Shown piece after piece: positions 34,624 through 43,209 of a stretch of 64,000 nt of DNA. This DNA is from Thalassobellus sediminis. Lineage in GTDB: Bacteria; Bacteroidota; Bacteroidia; Flavobacteriales; Flavobacteriaceae. The stretch spans positions 62,001-126,000 of the forward strand of contig NZ_JBISCD010000039.1 in assembly GCF_044386045.1 (NCBI RefSeq), read 5' to 3'. Under the pieces are notes generated by a model, which worked only from the letters and a program-made list of their open reading frames with translations, was not told where the DNA came from and did not search any database. A program made the position numbers and the translations under genes. Position 1 is the first letter of the stretch; the number at the start of each line of letters is the position of its first letter.

Positions 34624-36972
34624 TTGGAGAAATATTTAAGTCAGTTAAACGACGCACAATTAGAGCCTACCATACAAAAAGAAGGCCCAATGATTATTAT
34701 TGCGGGTGCAGGATCGGGAAAAACACGTGTGTTAACTTATAGAATTGCGTATTTAATGAGTCAGGGTGTTGATGCTTTTAACATCTTGTCATTAACATTT
34801 ACAAATAAAGCAGCACGCGAAATGAAAGAGCGTATTGCCGATATAGTAGGTACTAGTGAAGCAAAAAACCTGTGGATGGGTACGTTTCACTCCGTTTTTG
34901 CTAAAATATTACGTTTTGAAGGGCATCACTTAGGATTTCCTAGTAATTTCACTATTTATGATACTCAAGATTCTCAAAAACTAATGGGATCTATCATAAA
35001 AGAAATGGGCTTAGATAAAGATATTTATAAAACTAAGCAGGTATATAGCAGGATTTCGTCTTACAAGAATAGTTTAATTACTGTAAAGGCTTATATGAAT
35101 AATCCTGAATTAAAGGAAGCCGATGCTATGACACGTCGCCCAAGAATGGGAGAAATATATGCAGCCTATGTAGACAGATGCTTTAAAGCAGGTGCTATGG
35201 ATTTTGATGATTTATTATTAAGAACCAACGAGTTACTAACCCGTTTTCCTGCTGTTTTAGCACAATATCAGGATAGATTTAGATATATCATGGTTGATGA
35301 GTACCAAGATACAAACCACAGTCAGTATTTAATTGTGCGGGCTTTGGCCGATCGTTTTCAAAATATTTGTGTGGTTGGTGATGATGCGCAGAGTATTTAT
35401 GCCTTCCGTGGTGCGAATATTAATAATATTTTGAATTTCCAGAAAGATTATGATGGTGTAAAACTGTTTCGATTAGAGCAAAATTACCGTTCTACTAAAA
35501 ACATTGTAGGTGCAGCAAATTCTGTTATAGAACATAATAAAACCAAGTTAGATAAAGTAGTTTGGACGGCTAATGACGAAGGTCCAAAAGTAAAAGTGCA
35601 CCGTTCTTTAACCGATGGTGATGAAGGACGTTATGTAGCAAGTACCATTTGGGATGCTAAAATGCAAGACCAATTACAAAATAAAGAGTTTGCTATTTTG
35701 TATCGTACCAATGCACAATCGCGTGCTATGGAGGATGCGCTTAGAAAACGCGATATTCCTTATAGAATTTATGGTGGATTGAGTTTTTATCAGCGTAAAG
35801 AAATTAAAGATGTGATTTCGTATCTGCGATTAATTTTAAACCCTGCCGATGAAGAAGCTTTAAAACGTGTTATTAATTACCCAGCAAGAGGTATTGGGCA
35901 AACCACGATTGATAGGCTAGTAGTAGCAGCAAATGGTTATAAAAGAACCATTTTCGAAGTGCTTCAAAATATTGATAAAGTAGATATTAACATTAATAAT
36001 GGTGCTAAAAACAAGCTGAAAGACTTTGTTACTTTAATAGAGAGTTTCCAGGTTATGAACCAAACGGCAACAGCCTTTGAATTAGCCGAACATGTGGTAA
36101 AAGCAACAGGTTTATTACGTGAAATTAATAAGGAAGGAACTCCAGAAGGCGTTGTGCGTTTAGAAAACGTAGAAGAAATGCTTAATGGTATTAAGGATTT
36201 TGTTGAAGGCCAAATGGAAATTGCCGATACCACAGGTAATTTAGCTGAGTTTTTAGAAGATGTTGCTTTAGCAACCGATTTAGATAACGAAAAAGGTGAA
36301 GAAGATGCCGTAGCCTTAATGACTATTCACTTAGCAAAAGGATTGGAATTTAATCATGTATTTGTAGTTGGTTTAGAAGAAGATTTATTCCCGAGTGCTA
36401 TGAGTATGAATACACGTAGCGAACTTGAAGAAGAACGTCGTTTATTTTATGTAGCATTAACAAGAGCCGAAAAGCAAGCCTATTTAACCTATGCGCTATC
36501 GCGTTACCGTTGGGGAAAATTGGTAGATTCTGAGCCAAGTCGTTTTATTGAAGAAATAGACGAGCAGTTTATTGAGAATATAACACCAAAACTAGAAAGA
36601 CGCATCAACCCGATGTTGTCTGCCGATATTTTTGGCGATGTAGAACCTAATAAAATTAGGTATAAACCAGCAAAACAAGCGGTTTTAAAAAAGCCTACAA
36701 AATCTATAAAAAAAGAACAACCAAAGTTTCAAGTTACAGCGCCTAAAAATTTAAAACGTGTTTCTGCTGCAGAAACCAATGAAAGTGCTAACGCTAATTT
36801 ATTTGATAATACACTAACGGTTGGTAATCTTGTAAAGCATATTCGTTTTGGAACCGGAGAAGTGTTGAAAATAGAAGGTAAAGGTGCCGATGTTAAAGCC
36901 GAAATCAATTTTCAGCATGGTGGTGTTAAGAAATTACTATTACGTTTTGCGAAGTTGGAAGTTATTGGTTAA
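34624..36972 (+). CDS. UvrD/PcrA-type superfamily 1 DNA helicase
   Basis: 782 residues from a TTG start at 34624, directly at the conserved YLSQLNDAQLEPT beginning. Helicase motifs: Q motif LNDAQ, Walker A IAGAGSGKTRVLTYR (about 26-40), motif Ia LTFTNKAAREMKER, motif II VDEYQDTNHSQY (about 225), motif III VVGDDAQSIYAFRGA, motif IV LEQNYRS, motif V MTIHLAKGLEF, motif VI EERRLFYVALTRA. The C-terminal Tudor-like part ends with VKHIRFGTGEVLKIEGKG. It unwinds DNA 3'-5' in repair and replication restart. The Sua5-like gene follows 22 bases later. Confidence 0.95.
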   Translation: MEKYLSQLNDAQLEPTIQKEGPMIIIAGAGSGKTRVLTYRIAYLMSQGVDAFNILSLTFTNKAAREMKERIADIVGTSEAKNLWMGTFHSVFAKILRFEGHHLGFPSNFTIYDTQDSQKLMGSIIKEMGLDKDIYKTKQVYSRISSYKNSLITVKAYMNNPELKEADAMTRRPRMGEIYAAYVDRCFKAGAMDFDDLLLRTNELLTRFPAVLAQYQDRFRYIMVDEYQDTNHSQYLIVRALADRFQNICVVGDDAQSIYAFRGANINNILNFQKDYDGVKLFRLEQNYRSTKNIVGAANSVIEHNKTKLDKVVWTANDEGPKVKVHRSLTDGDEGRYVASTIWDAKMQDQLQNKEFAILYRTNAQSRAMEDALRKRDIPYRIYGGLSFYQRKEIKDVISYLRLILNPADEEALKRVINYPARGIGQTTIDRLVVAANGYKRTIFEVLQNIDKVDININNGAKNKLKDFVTLIESFQVMNQTATAFELAEHVVKATGLLREINKEGTPEGVVRLENVEEMLNGIKDFVEGQMEIADTTGNLAEFLEDVALATDLDNEKGEEDAVALMTIHLAKGLEFNHVFVVGLEEDLFPSAMSMNTRSELEEERRLFYVALTRAEKQAYLTYALSRYRWGKLVDSEPSRFIEEIDEQFIENITPKLERRINPMLSADIFGDVEPNKIRYKPAKQAVLKKPTKSIKKEQPKFQVTAPKNLKRVSAAETNESANANLFDNTLTVGNLVKHIRFGTGEVLKIEGKGADVKAEINFQHGGVKKLLLRFAKLEVIG

Positions 36973-36994
36973 ATTAGTTAGAAGTAAATGCATT

Positions 36995-37615
36995 ATGGCT
37001 GAGTTTTTAAGAATATATGAAGAAAATCCCAATCCGAAAGCGATTGAAAAGGTGGTGGCTGTTCTAAAACGAGGCGGTTTAATTATCTATCCAACTGATA
37101 CTGTTTACGGTTTAGGCTGCGATATTACTAATTTAAAAGCTTTAGAGCGTGTTGCTAGAATTAAACAAGTAAAGCTAGAGAAATCTAATTTTTCATTTAT
37201 TTGTCACGATTTAAGTCATTTAAGCGATTATGTTAAGCAAATAGACACTTCTACCTTTAAAATATTAAAGCGTGCGCTTCCAGGACCTTATACCTTTATT
37301 CTTCCAGGTTCTAAATCGTTACCCAATCCGTTTAAAAAGAAAAAAACGGTTGGTATTCGTGTGCCATCCAATAATATTGCTTTAGCCATTGTAGAAAAGT
37401 TAGGAAACCCTATTATATCAACCTCTATACGCGATGACGATGAAGTTTTAGAATACACCACAGACCCAGAACTTATTCTTGAAAAATGGGATAACCTAGT
37501 CGATTTAGTTATTGATGGTGGTTATGGCGATAATGAAGCCTCTACCGTTATCGATTTATCTGAAGACGAACCTATTATTGTAAGAGAAGGCAAGGGGAGT
37601 TTGGAGATTTTCTAA
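36995..37615 (+). CDS. L-threonylcarbamoyladenylate synthase (Sua5/YciO/YrdC)
   Basis: 206 residues from ATG 36995; the frame is open upstream into the helicase gene but the conserved protein begins here. KRGGLIIYPTDTVYGLGCDI (about 28-47) binds substrate, followed by RIKQVKLEKSNFSFICHDL, PGPYTFILPGSK, VGIRVPSN and the C-terminal STVIDLSEDEPIIVREGKG. It makes threonylcarbamoyl-AMP for t6A37 of tRNA. The KxRxxxKP variant (here KQVKLEKSNF) is closer to the YciO-like subset, so the true t6A enzyme could be another gene. Confidence 0.88.
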   Translation: MAEFLRIYEENPNPKAIEKVVAVLKRGGLIIYPTDTVYGLGCDITNLKALERVARIKQVKLEKSNFSFICHDLSHLSDYVKQIDTSTFKILKRALPGPYTFILPGSKSLPNPFKKKKTVGIRVPSNNIALAIVEKLGNPIISTSIRDDDEVLEYTTDPELILEKWDNLVDLVIDGGYGDNEASTVIDLSEDEPIIVREGKGSLEIF

Positions 37616-37688
37616 ATGCCTCCGTAGGCAGGAATCTTATTGAATGAATTTTAATTAAGTTTTTTTATTTTGGAGAGAGTTCGTTTAA

Positions 37689-37823
37689 CGGTTACGTATA
37701 ATATTAGTGGCGCGTTTAAGTACTAATTTAGTAAATAGAAACTTGCCAGCGGAAAATTCCGCAGGAATTTTCCAAGTAGGCTAAAACCAGCCATTAATTT
37801 TATACTTTGTTGTAAAACGTTTT
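37689..37823 (-). repeat. Dispersed MITE-like element, best copy
   Basis: About 135 bases filling most of this intergenic region. Its ends carry an imperfect inverted repeat (GGTTACGTATAATATT at the left; the complement of the right end reads ACGTTTTACAACAAAGTATA). In the middle is a near-perfect hairpin GGAAAATTCC / GGAATTTTCC (37751-37773). TAATTTAGTAAA and GAATTTTCCAAGTA are shared with 13493-13600. The right end runs straight into the stop codon of the minus-strand gene at 37824. I recognise this as a kind of repeat widespread in flavobacterial genomes; its name is not known to me. Confidence 0.6.
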
Positions 37824-39107
37824 TTAATTCATCACCCAAACATCATTTTTTCTAGCATTAGCATCTCTTCCTCCAATAACCCATAGTTTATTATTTAATA
37901 CAATTGAAGTATGATAGTCTCGTTTAGAAAAAGGAGCATCAGAAGTGACTTCTGTCCAATTAATACCATCACTACTTGTCCAAACATCATTTAAAAAATT
38001 ATTACCATTGGTTATACCACCAATAACCCAAAGCTTATTGTCAAATGTTGTTGTAGTGTGATAGTAACGAATAACAAAAGGCGCAGCGCTAGTAATTTCA
38101 TTCCAAGTCATTCCATCACTACTGTTCCATACATCATTCTTACTTCCATCAATGCCTAATCCAGCAACTAGCCAAATTTTATCATCGAATATTACTGTTG
38201 AATGACGCGCTTTAGAAGGCAATGTGCCAGATGTATTTACTTGAGTCCAATTAATTCCATCGCTACTATTCCATACATCATTTAGTATCTGAAGAGGTCC
38301 ACTTTCTCCGCCAATTACCCATATTTTATTATCAAAAACGACAGTAGTATGATTATCTCTTGCAGTAAAAGGAGCATTAGAAGTTGCGTTGGTCCAATTA
38401 ATTCCATCACTACTTGACCATATATCGTTAGAATAATTGCCAGCATAACCACCAATTACCCATAGCTTATTATCAAACACAACAGAAGTATGAGATGCTC
38501 TTGAAGGGAAAGCTGCTGATGGTGTCGCCTCATTCCAAGATACACCATCAGTACTAGACCAAACATCGTTTACTCGATTTCCACCACTTGGAGCTCCACC
38601 AATTACCCACGCTTTATCTTCAAATACTACTGAAGTATGACCTAGTCTACCTGAAAATGGAGCATTAACTGTGACTTGTGAAAATAAATCAATAGTAGTA
38701 AAACTAAAAATGCTACTTTCAGTAGAGTTTCCATTGTTGTCTTTTGCTATTGCTTTCCAGTAAAAACCTTCTGAAAAATCAATAGGGGAACTAAATGTGA
38801 ATTCAGTTACATTAAGGTTCGATGCAATTACTGTACTAGGACTTGTATTATTATCCAAGATTAAATCATATGTAATTGGGTCATCATCTGGGTCTGTTGC
38901 GACACTCCAAGTTAAAGTGGGTTTTAATGGCACGTCTACTGCTCCATTATTTACTGTTAAAAGGGAGAAAGCACTCGGTGGCTGATTCTCAATGATTATG
39001 ATGTCATCATCATTGCCGTCATCAATATTCCCGTTATCGTCCTTTCCACATCCAAAAGCGATTAAAATTAGGACGACTCCAAATATTAAGTATTTGTTTT
39101 TTCTCAT
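37824..39107 (-). CDS. Kelch-type beta-propeller lipoprotein
   Basis: 427 residues. Lipoprotein signal (ILIAFGC, lipidated Cys near 20) followed by a D/N-rich tether (GKDDNGNIDDGNDDD). A fibronectin III-like domain spans about 42-137 (PPSAFSLLTVNNGAVDVPLKPTLTWS). Six near-identical Kelch-like repeats of about 47-50 residues follow (about 142-427), each reading ...H(T/S)(T/S)VVFD(N/D)K(L/I)WV(I/V)GG...NDVW(S/N)SSDGI(N/S)W. Six to seven blades close a propeller. Probably surface-anchored and binding; no enzyme site is evident. The minus strand has TTG-N20-TAACTTCG at 39160-39130 as a likely promoter. Confidence 0.88.
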   Translation of the reverse strand: MRKNKYLIFGVVLILIAFGCGKDDNGNIDDGNDDDIIIIENQPPSAFSLLTVNNGAVDVPLKPTLTWSVATDPDDDPITYDLILDNNTSPSTVIASNLNVTEFTFSSPIDFSEGFYWKAIAKDNNGNSTESSIFSFTTIDLFSQVTVNAPFSGRLGHTSVVFEDKAWVIGGAPSGGNRVNDVWSSTDGVSWNEATPSAAFPSRASHTSVVFDNKLWVIGGYAGNYSNDIWSSSDGINWTNATSNAPFTARDNHTTVVFDNKIWVIGGESGPLQILNDVWNSSDGINWTQVNTSGTLPSKARHSTVIFDDKIWLVAGLGIDGSKNDVWNSSDGMTWNEITSAAPFVIRYYHTTTTFDNKLWVIGGITNGNNFLNDVWTSSDGINWTEVTSDAPFSKRDYHTSIVLNNKLWVIGGRDANARKNDVWVMN

Positions 39108-39303
39108 AGGTTTTATATCATACGTTAAACGAAGTTATCTTTTTTTTCTGACAAAGTCAAGTGATAATGAAATCGATTATTACAAATTTGTAGCTGAGTA
39201 AAATAAAATGTAACTCATTAATATTTTCCCAATTAGAGAATATTTAACACTTTTAGAATTAAATATGTGTTTTTTTGATTTTCAATCAAAATTAAATGTC
39301 TCT

Positions 39304-40437
39304 ATGAAACATACAATCTTCATTATTTCTGTAATATTTGGGTTCAATTCAATGTTCGCTCAAGTTGATAAGAATACTTATGAGTTAAACGCTTTGGAGA
39401 ACCTATTGACTGAAGATGTTAAAGATATAATAGGCAAAAATATATCTAACAAAAGGGTTGTTTTTCTGGGAGAGGCAGAGCATCATATTGGTTCTGATTT
39501 TCTTGCTAAAACCGAATTTGTAAAATATTTAGTATTAGAAAAGGGTTATAAAGACATTGCTTTTGAAGGTGATTTTTTTGGACTTTATTTTGACCACAAC
39601 AAAATAAATTTATTTTCATTTTGGTCACGATCAGTACAATGCAAAGTATTGTTTGAGTTTTTAAAAGCTCATAATGTTACAATATGGGGTTTTGACAATC
39701 AAATGGGGTCTGGTTATACTTATAATAATTTTACAAATAAATTAATAGCGTTCTTAAAGGATAATTCAATTGAATATGAACAAAATTTTTCAGACTTAAC
39801 TGAAACATATATTAAAAACAGAAAGCAGGCTAATAAGGTTCTTAAAAAAACAGATTTAGATTATTTACTTAGTGAAGTGAGTAAATTGTTTGAAAATGAT
39901 GTTGTAATTAAAGATGCGCTTTGGTTTCAGCTTTTAGAAAGTTTTAAAAGTGATATTTTATTAAACACCACTAATAAAAGCTCTACTAAGGGAATACCAA
40001 TTAGAGATACTCAAATGGCAAAGAATCTTGATTTCTTAGTTAAAACAATGCCCAATAAAAAGTTTATTGTTTGGTTAGCCAATGCTCATATGGCTAAGTA
40101 TGAATATGATTTTATGAAAGGACAAACTATGGGAGGGCAATTTGTAAGCCTAAATCCAGAACTATCATATCATATTGCTATATCTTCTATAAATATGCCT
40201 TATAGAAAAGAAAATTGGATTAAAAAATCAAGAGAGGATCAAGGTAATCTACTTCATTTTTTGCCGTCAACTGAAAATAATTATTTTATTGACTCAAAAC
40301 AATTAATTAATGACAGCCCTGAATTTGCAGAAAGAGACTATGTTGGAATGTTTAATTTAGAAAAGAATAAAACAAATTGGTTTAAGCATTTTGATGCATT
40401 AGTATTTATTTCTAAAGGAGAAAAAGTGAAATATTGA
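39304..40437 (+). CDS. Exported erythromycin-esterase-like protein
   Basis: 377 residues from ATG 39304 (signal peptide MKHTIFIISVIFGFNSMFAQ); an earlier in-frame ATG at 39265 would bury the signal. VVFLGEAEHHIGSDFLAK corresponds to the GEATHG-type loop of EreA/EreB-family hydrolases. IRDTQMAKNLDFLVKTMPNKKFIVWLANAHMAK corresponds to the R-D-x-x-M-A-x-N...W-x-x-N-x-H block that carries the catalytic His. The family opens macrolide rings or acts on unknown esters; most chromosomal members are not resistance enzymes. An exported member with a GEAEH variant is likely of the latter kind. Confidence 0.82.
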   Translation: MKHTIFIISVIFGFNSMFAQVDKNTYELNALENLLTEDVKDIIGKNISNKRVVFLGEAEHHIGSDFLAKTEFVKYLVLEKGYKDIAFEGDFFGLYFDHNKINLFSFWSRSVQCKVLFEFLKAHNVTIWGFDNQMGSGYTYNNFTNKLIAFLKDNSIEYEQNFSDLTETYIKNRKQANKVLKKTDLDYLLSEVSKLFENDVVIKDALWFQLLESFKSDILLNTTNKSSTKGIPIRDTQMAKNLDFLVKTMPNKKFIVWLANAHMAKYEYDFMKGQTMGGQFVSLNPELSYHIAISSINMPYRKENWIKKSREDQGNLLHFLPSTENNYFIDSKQLINDSPEFAERDYVGMFNLEKNKTNWFKHFDALVFISKGEKVKY

Positions 40438-40481
40438 GATGTAAATACTTTTTTTGTTTATTAATACTAACCTTAGCAGTT

Positions 40482-40663
40482 GCGCCCGCGTTAAGGATAG
40501 TAGCGGCATCCTTTTTGCGAAGATTTAGACTTGAAAGCTTCTTTGTAAACTACATGTTATATATTAATGAGATCCCGAAACCAGTTCGGGACTGCTTCGC
40601 AGAAAGATATAGCGAATAGCCTGACCTTGGTCCTGAACTAAATTCAGGATAAAAATAACGCCC
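40482..40663 (+). repeat. Dispersed structured element, copy B
   Basis: Ends pair through GCGTTA (40488-40493) and TAACGC (40656-40661). Conserved blocks AGCGGCATCCTTTTTG and ATATAGCGAATAGCCTGACC match copy A at 16673-16826. It carries two extra hairpins: TCCCGAA-ACCAG-TTCGGGA (40573-40591) and TCCTGAA-CTAAA-TTCAGGA (40631-40649). It overlaps no gene; the open frame through it (40434-40619) has no protein-like features. Confidence 0.65.
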
Positions 40664-40676
40664 AAATTAAACGCAT

Positions 40677-40710
40677 AAAAAAAGCCCAACTTTGCAGTTG
40701 AGCTTTTAAA
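40677..40710. terminator. Intrinsic terminator, usable on both strands
   Basis: AAAGCCCAACT / AGTTGAGCTTT (40681-40706, one G-U pair, loop TTGC) with an A-run to the left and TTTT to the right. It terminates the minus-strand OmpA-family gene (stop 40732) and could also end transcripts from the plus-strand side. Confidence 0.8.
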
Positions 40711-40731
40711 TATTTTATGTTGAAAATATAA

Positions 40732-41574
40732 CTAGTTTCCAGCAGCAGAAAGATTTTTCATTTCTTTTTCAACCATATCGTAGAATTGGTCAATTTTAGG
40801 TAAAACTACAATACGCGTACGTCTGTTTTTAGCTCTGTTCTCAGCAGTATCATTGTCTACTAAAGGTACGTAAGAACTACGACCAGCAGCAATTAATTGT
40901 GCAGGGTTAACAGCTAAATCTTGTAATACTCTAATAATAGATGTAGAACGTTTAACACTTAAATCCCAGTTGTCTAACAATACATCTCCTTTTTTGTAAG
41001 GAACGCTATCTGTATGACCTTCTACCATACATTCGAAATCTGGTTTGCTATTTACAACTTTAGCTACTTTAGCAAGTACTTCTTTTGCTTTTGCAGTTAC
41101 GTTGTAGCTTCCGCTTTTAAATAATAATTTATCGGCAATTGAGATAAATACAACACCTTTTTCTACGTTTATTTCAATATCTGGATCGTTAATACCAACT
41201 TCGCGTTTTAAGCTTGTTACAACTGCAAGTGTTACACTATCCTTTTTAGTTAATGCATCTTGTAAACGTGTAATTTTTAATTCTTTTTCTTTAATGCTTT
41301 CTAATGTTTTTTCTACGTTAGAGGCACCTTTTGCAGATAATACTTGTAAGTTATCGTTATACTTTTTTAAATCGTCTACTTGACCTTCTAAAAGTGATAC
41401 TTTAGCTGTAGCTGATGCTCTGTCTTCTAAACAAGAGTTTAATTTTACAGTTGCAGAATTAAGTAAATCTTGAGTTTCTTTTTGTTTTGCTTGAAGATCT
41501 GTGTAAAGCTTTTTTGATACACATGAACTTAATAATATCATTGCAGATACGCTAAGTAATAAAACTTTTTTCAT
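40732..41574 (-). CDS. OmpA-family lipoprotein
   Basis: 280 residues. Lipobox ILLSSC with Cys near 18, a coiled coil (about 25-110), then an OmpA C-terminal peptidoglycan-binding domain (about 150-265) with DKLLFKSGSYNVTAKAKEVL, the VEGHTDSVPYKKGD loop and the NRRTRIVVLP end, including the conserved D and R that hold diaminopimelate. It anchors the outer membrane to peptidoglycan. A likely promoter lies upstream on the minus strand (TTTTG near 41655, TAATTTTTG near 41628), with one base too many in the -7 box. Confidence 0.93.
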   Translation of the reverse strand: MKKVLLLSVSAMILLSSCVSKKLYTDLQAKQKETQDLLNSATVKLNSCLEDRASATAKVSLLEGQVDDLKKYNDNLQVLSAKGASNVEKTLESIKEKELKITRLQDALTKKDSVTLAVVTSLKREVGINDPDIEINVEKGVVFISIADKLLFKSGSYNVTAKAKEVLAKVAKVVNSKPDFECMVEGHTDSVPYKKGDVLLDNWDLSVKRSTSIIRVLQDLAVNPAQLIAAGRSSYVPLVDNDTAENRAKNRRTRIVVLPKIDQFYDMVEKEMKNLSAAGN

Positions 41575-41670
41575 AATTGTTATAGGATTAACTTTTAAAA
41601 TTTAAACAGTAACAAAAATATACAAAAATTAGTCGTTTTTAACATTGTTAACAAAACTTTTACTAACTTT

Positions 41671-42660
41671 TTATAATCTTTTGTAATTGTCTTTTTTATT
41701 TATGAAATAATCAAAGACAATTGATGTTCTTTGATAGTACTTAATTTTATTTTTTGTGAGTTTTCTTTGCTTTAATAAGTGCTTTAAATGCGAATAGAAG
41801 CTAGCATGAGCTTTTAAAATGGCTAGAATGTGTTTAAATTTAAATTCGAAAAGAAACTTTACACTGGCAACACCATCTAAAATGAGCCTAACAAAAATTT
41901 TGAGTAGAATATTGCCTTTAGCATTTTTTGTTAGTGTATAAAGACTGTTTCTAAAATTTAAGTATGTTTTTTTAGGGTTTGAATTGCTTAAAGTTGCACC
42001 ACCAACATGGTAAATGGTTGATTTTCCAACATATTTTATAGCATATCCTGCGTTTTTAGCGCGCCAACACAAATCGATTTCTTCCATGTGTGCAAAAAAA
42101 TGTGCGTCTAATCCGTTTAATTCCTGAAACACCTGACTTCTAATAAATAGGCAGGCTCCAGAAGCCCAAAATATCTCAGACGTGTCGTTGTATTGTCCTA
42201 AATCTTTTTCGATAGTATTAAAAATTCTACCTCGGCAATACGGGTAGCCGTATTTATCTATAAATCCGCCAGCAGCACCTGCATACTCAAAATACGCTTT
42301 GTTTTTATAATCTAATAATTTTGGTTGAATAATGGTTGTGTTTGCTTCGCTTGTAAAGGTGTCTTTAATAGGAGCGAGCCAGTTTTTAGTAACTTCTATA
42401 TCGCTATTTAGTAAACAGAAAATATCTGCTTTTACATGTTTTAAAGCATCGTTATAGCCTTTGGCATAACCACCGTTTTTTTTGTTCTGAATTATTTTTA
42501 CAGATGGGAAGTTGGATTTTAAAAAAGCGATAGAATCATCGGTTGAAGCGTTATCGGCTACGTAAATATCGGCTTCTTGAGAAAATGTAATAACCGATGG
42601 TAAAAACTGTTCTAGTAGCTTTTTTCCGTTCCAATTTAATATGACGATGGCAAATTTCAT
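41671..42660 (-). CDS. Family 2 (GT-A) glycosyltransferase
   Basis: 329 residues. The N-terminus FAIVILNWNGKKLLEQFLPSV is the classic GT2 start. VADNASTDDSIAFLK binds the nucleotide, LLNSDIEV is the DxD-like metal site (about 88-95), and HMEEIDLCWRAKNAGY contains the ED base motif (about 185-200). The C-terminal part is helical and basic. It resembles rhamnosyltransferase/WbbL-like enzymes that build surface polysaccharide. The start codon overlaps the stop of the upstream HsdR_N-like gene (TAATG), so translation is probably coupled. Confidence 0.92.
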   Translation of the reverse strand: MKFAIVILNWNGKKLLEQFLPSVITFSQEADIYVADNASTDDSIAFLKSNFPSVKIIQNKKNGGYAKGYNDALKHVKADIFCLLNSDIEVTKNWLAPIKDTFTSEANTTIIQPKLLDYKNKAYFEYAGAAGGFIDKYGYPYCRGRIFNTIEKDLGQYNDTSEIFWASGACLFIRSQVFQELNGLDAHFFAHMEEIDLCWRAKNAGYAIKYVGKSTIYHVGGATLSNSNPKKTYLNFRNSLYTLTKNAKGNILLKIFVRLILDGVASVKFLFEFKFKHILAILKAHASFYSHLKHLLKQRKLTKNKIKYYQRTSIVFDYFINKKDNYKRL

Positions 42661-43103
42661 TAGTTATAATCTGGAATATCTTTTAAAAATTGATAGCGTT
42701 CATTTTCGAAATCCATTTGACAATAATAATGATTTAATCCGTTAGTAACCATTAAATAGCTGGCATTTAGGGTTAAATTGTATTGCGCAATTTGGTCGAA
42801 TGTGGTTTGATCGACATTAATTTTTGTCGATTTGCATTCTACAATAAGATGAATACTTCCATCTGGATTAAAAACCACAATATCGTATCGTTTTTTTAAT
42901 GAGTTAACTGTGAGTTCTTTTTCAACATTTATTAATGATTTTGGATAGCCTTTTTCATTAATTAAATACAAAACACAGTGCTGGCGCACCCATTCTTCAG
43001 GTTGAAGAATCACAAACTTTTTACGAATAGGATCAAAAATAGAAACTTTATTTTCGCTATTTTTGAATCGAAATGAAAACTTAGGAAAGTTTAATGCTTG
43101 CAT
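42660..43103 (-). CDS. HsdR N-terminal-type nuclease-fold protein
   Basis: 147 residues from ATG 43103; the open frame upstream is not protein-like and crosses the holA start. LPKSxxx-type motif RKKFVILQPEEWVRQHCVLYLINEKGYPKSLINVE (about 25-60) is followed by RYDIVVFNPDGSIHLIVECKSTKI (about 77-100), the D...ExK pattern of PD-(D/E)xK nucleases (D79, E95, K97). This stand-alone domain (type I restriction enzyme R N-terminal) is common in Bacteroidota without any restriction system; no HsdM or HsdS is here. The role is unknown. It is coupled to the glycosyltransferase and divergent from holA. Confidence 0.85.
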   Translation of the reverse strand: MQALNFPKFSFRFKNSENKVSIFDPIRKKFVILQPEEWVRQHCVLYLINEKGYPKSLINVEKELTVNSLKKRYDIVVFNPDGSIHLIVECKSTKINVDQTTFDQIAQYNLTLNASYLMVTNGLNHYYCQMDFENERYQFLKDIPDYN

Positions 43104-43209
43104 GAATGCACATTGATTTTTTTTCAAAGTTAAACTACATAAACCAAAAACCAAGCAGCAAACTAAAAATGTTGGGTTTTGGATTTTATAATTTGAAATT
43201 TTTATTGAT

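Noticed and set aside
39304..40437. Macrolide resistance gene
   Set aside because: The product has a signal peptide and only the general Ere-family motifs; nothing nearby indicates a resistance island. I kept a family-level call.
40434..40619. Small open frame after the erythromycin-esterase-like gene
   Set aside because: It overlaps the dispersed structured element copy B; its sequence simply translates the repeat, and other copies do not keep the frame.
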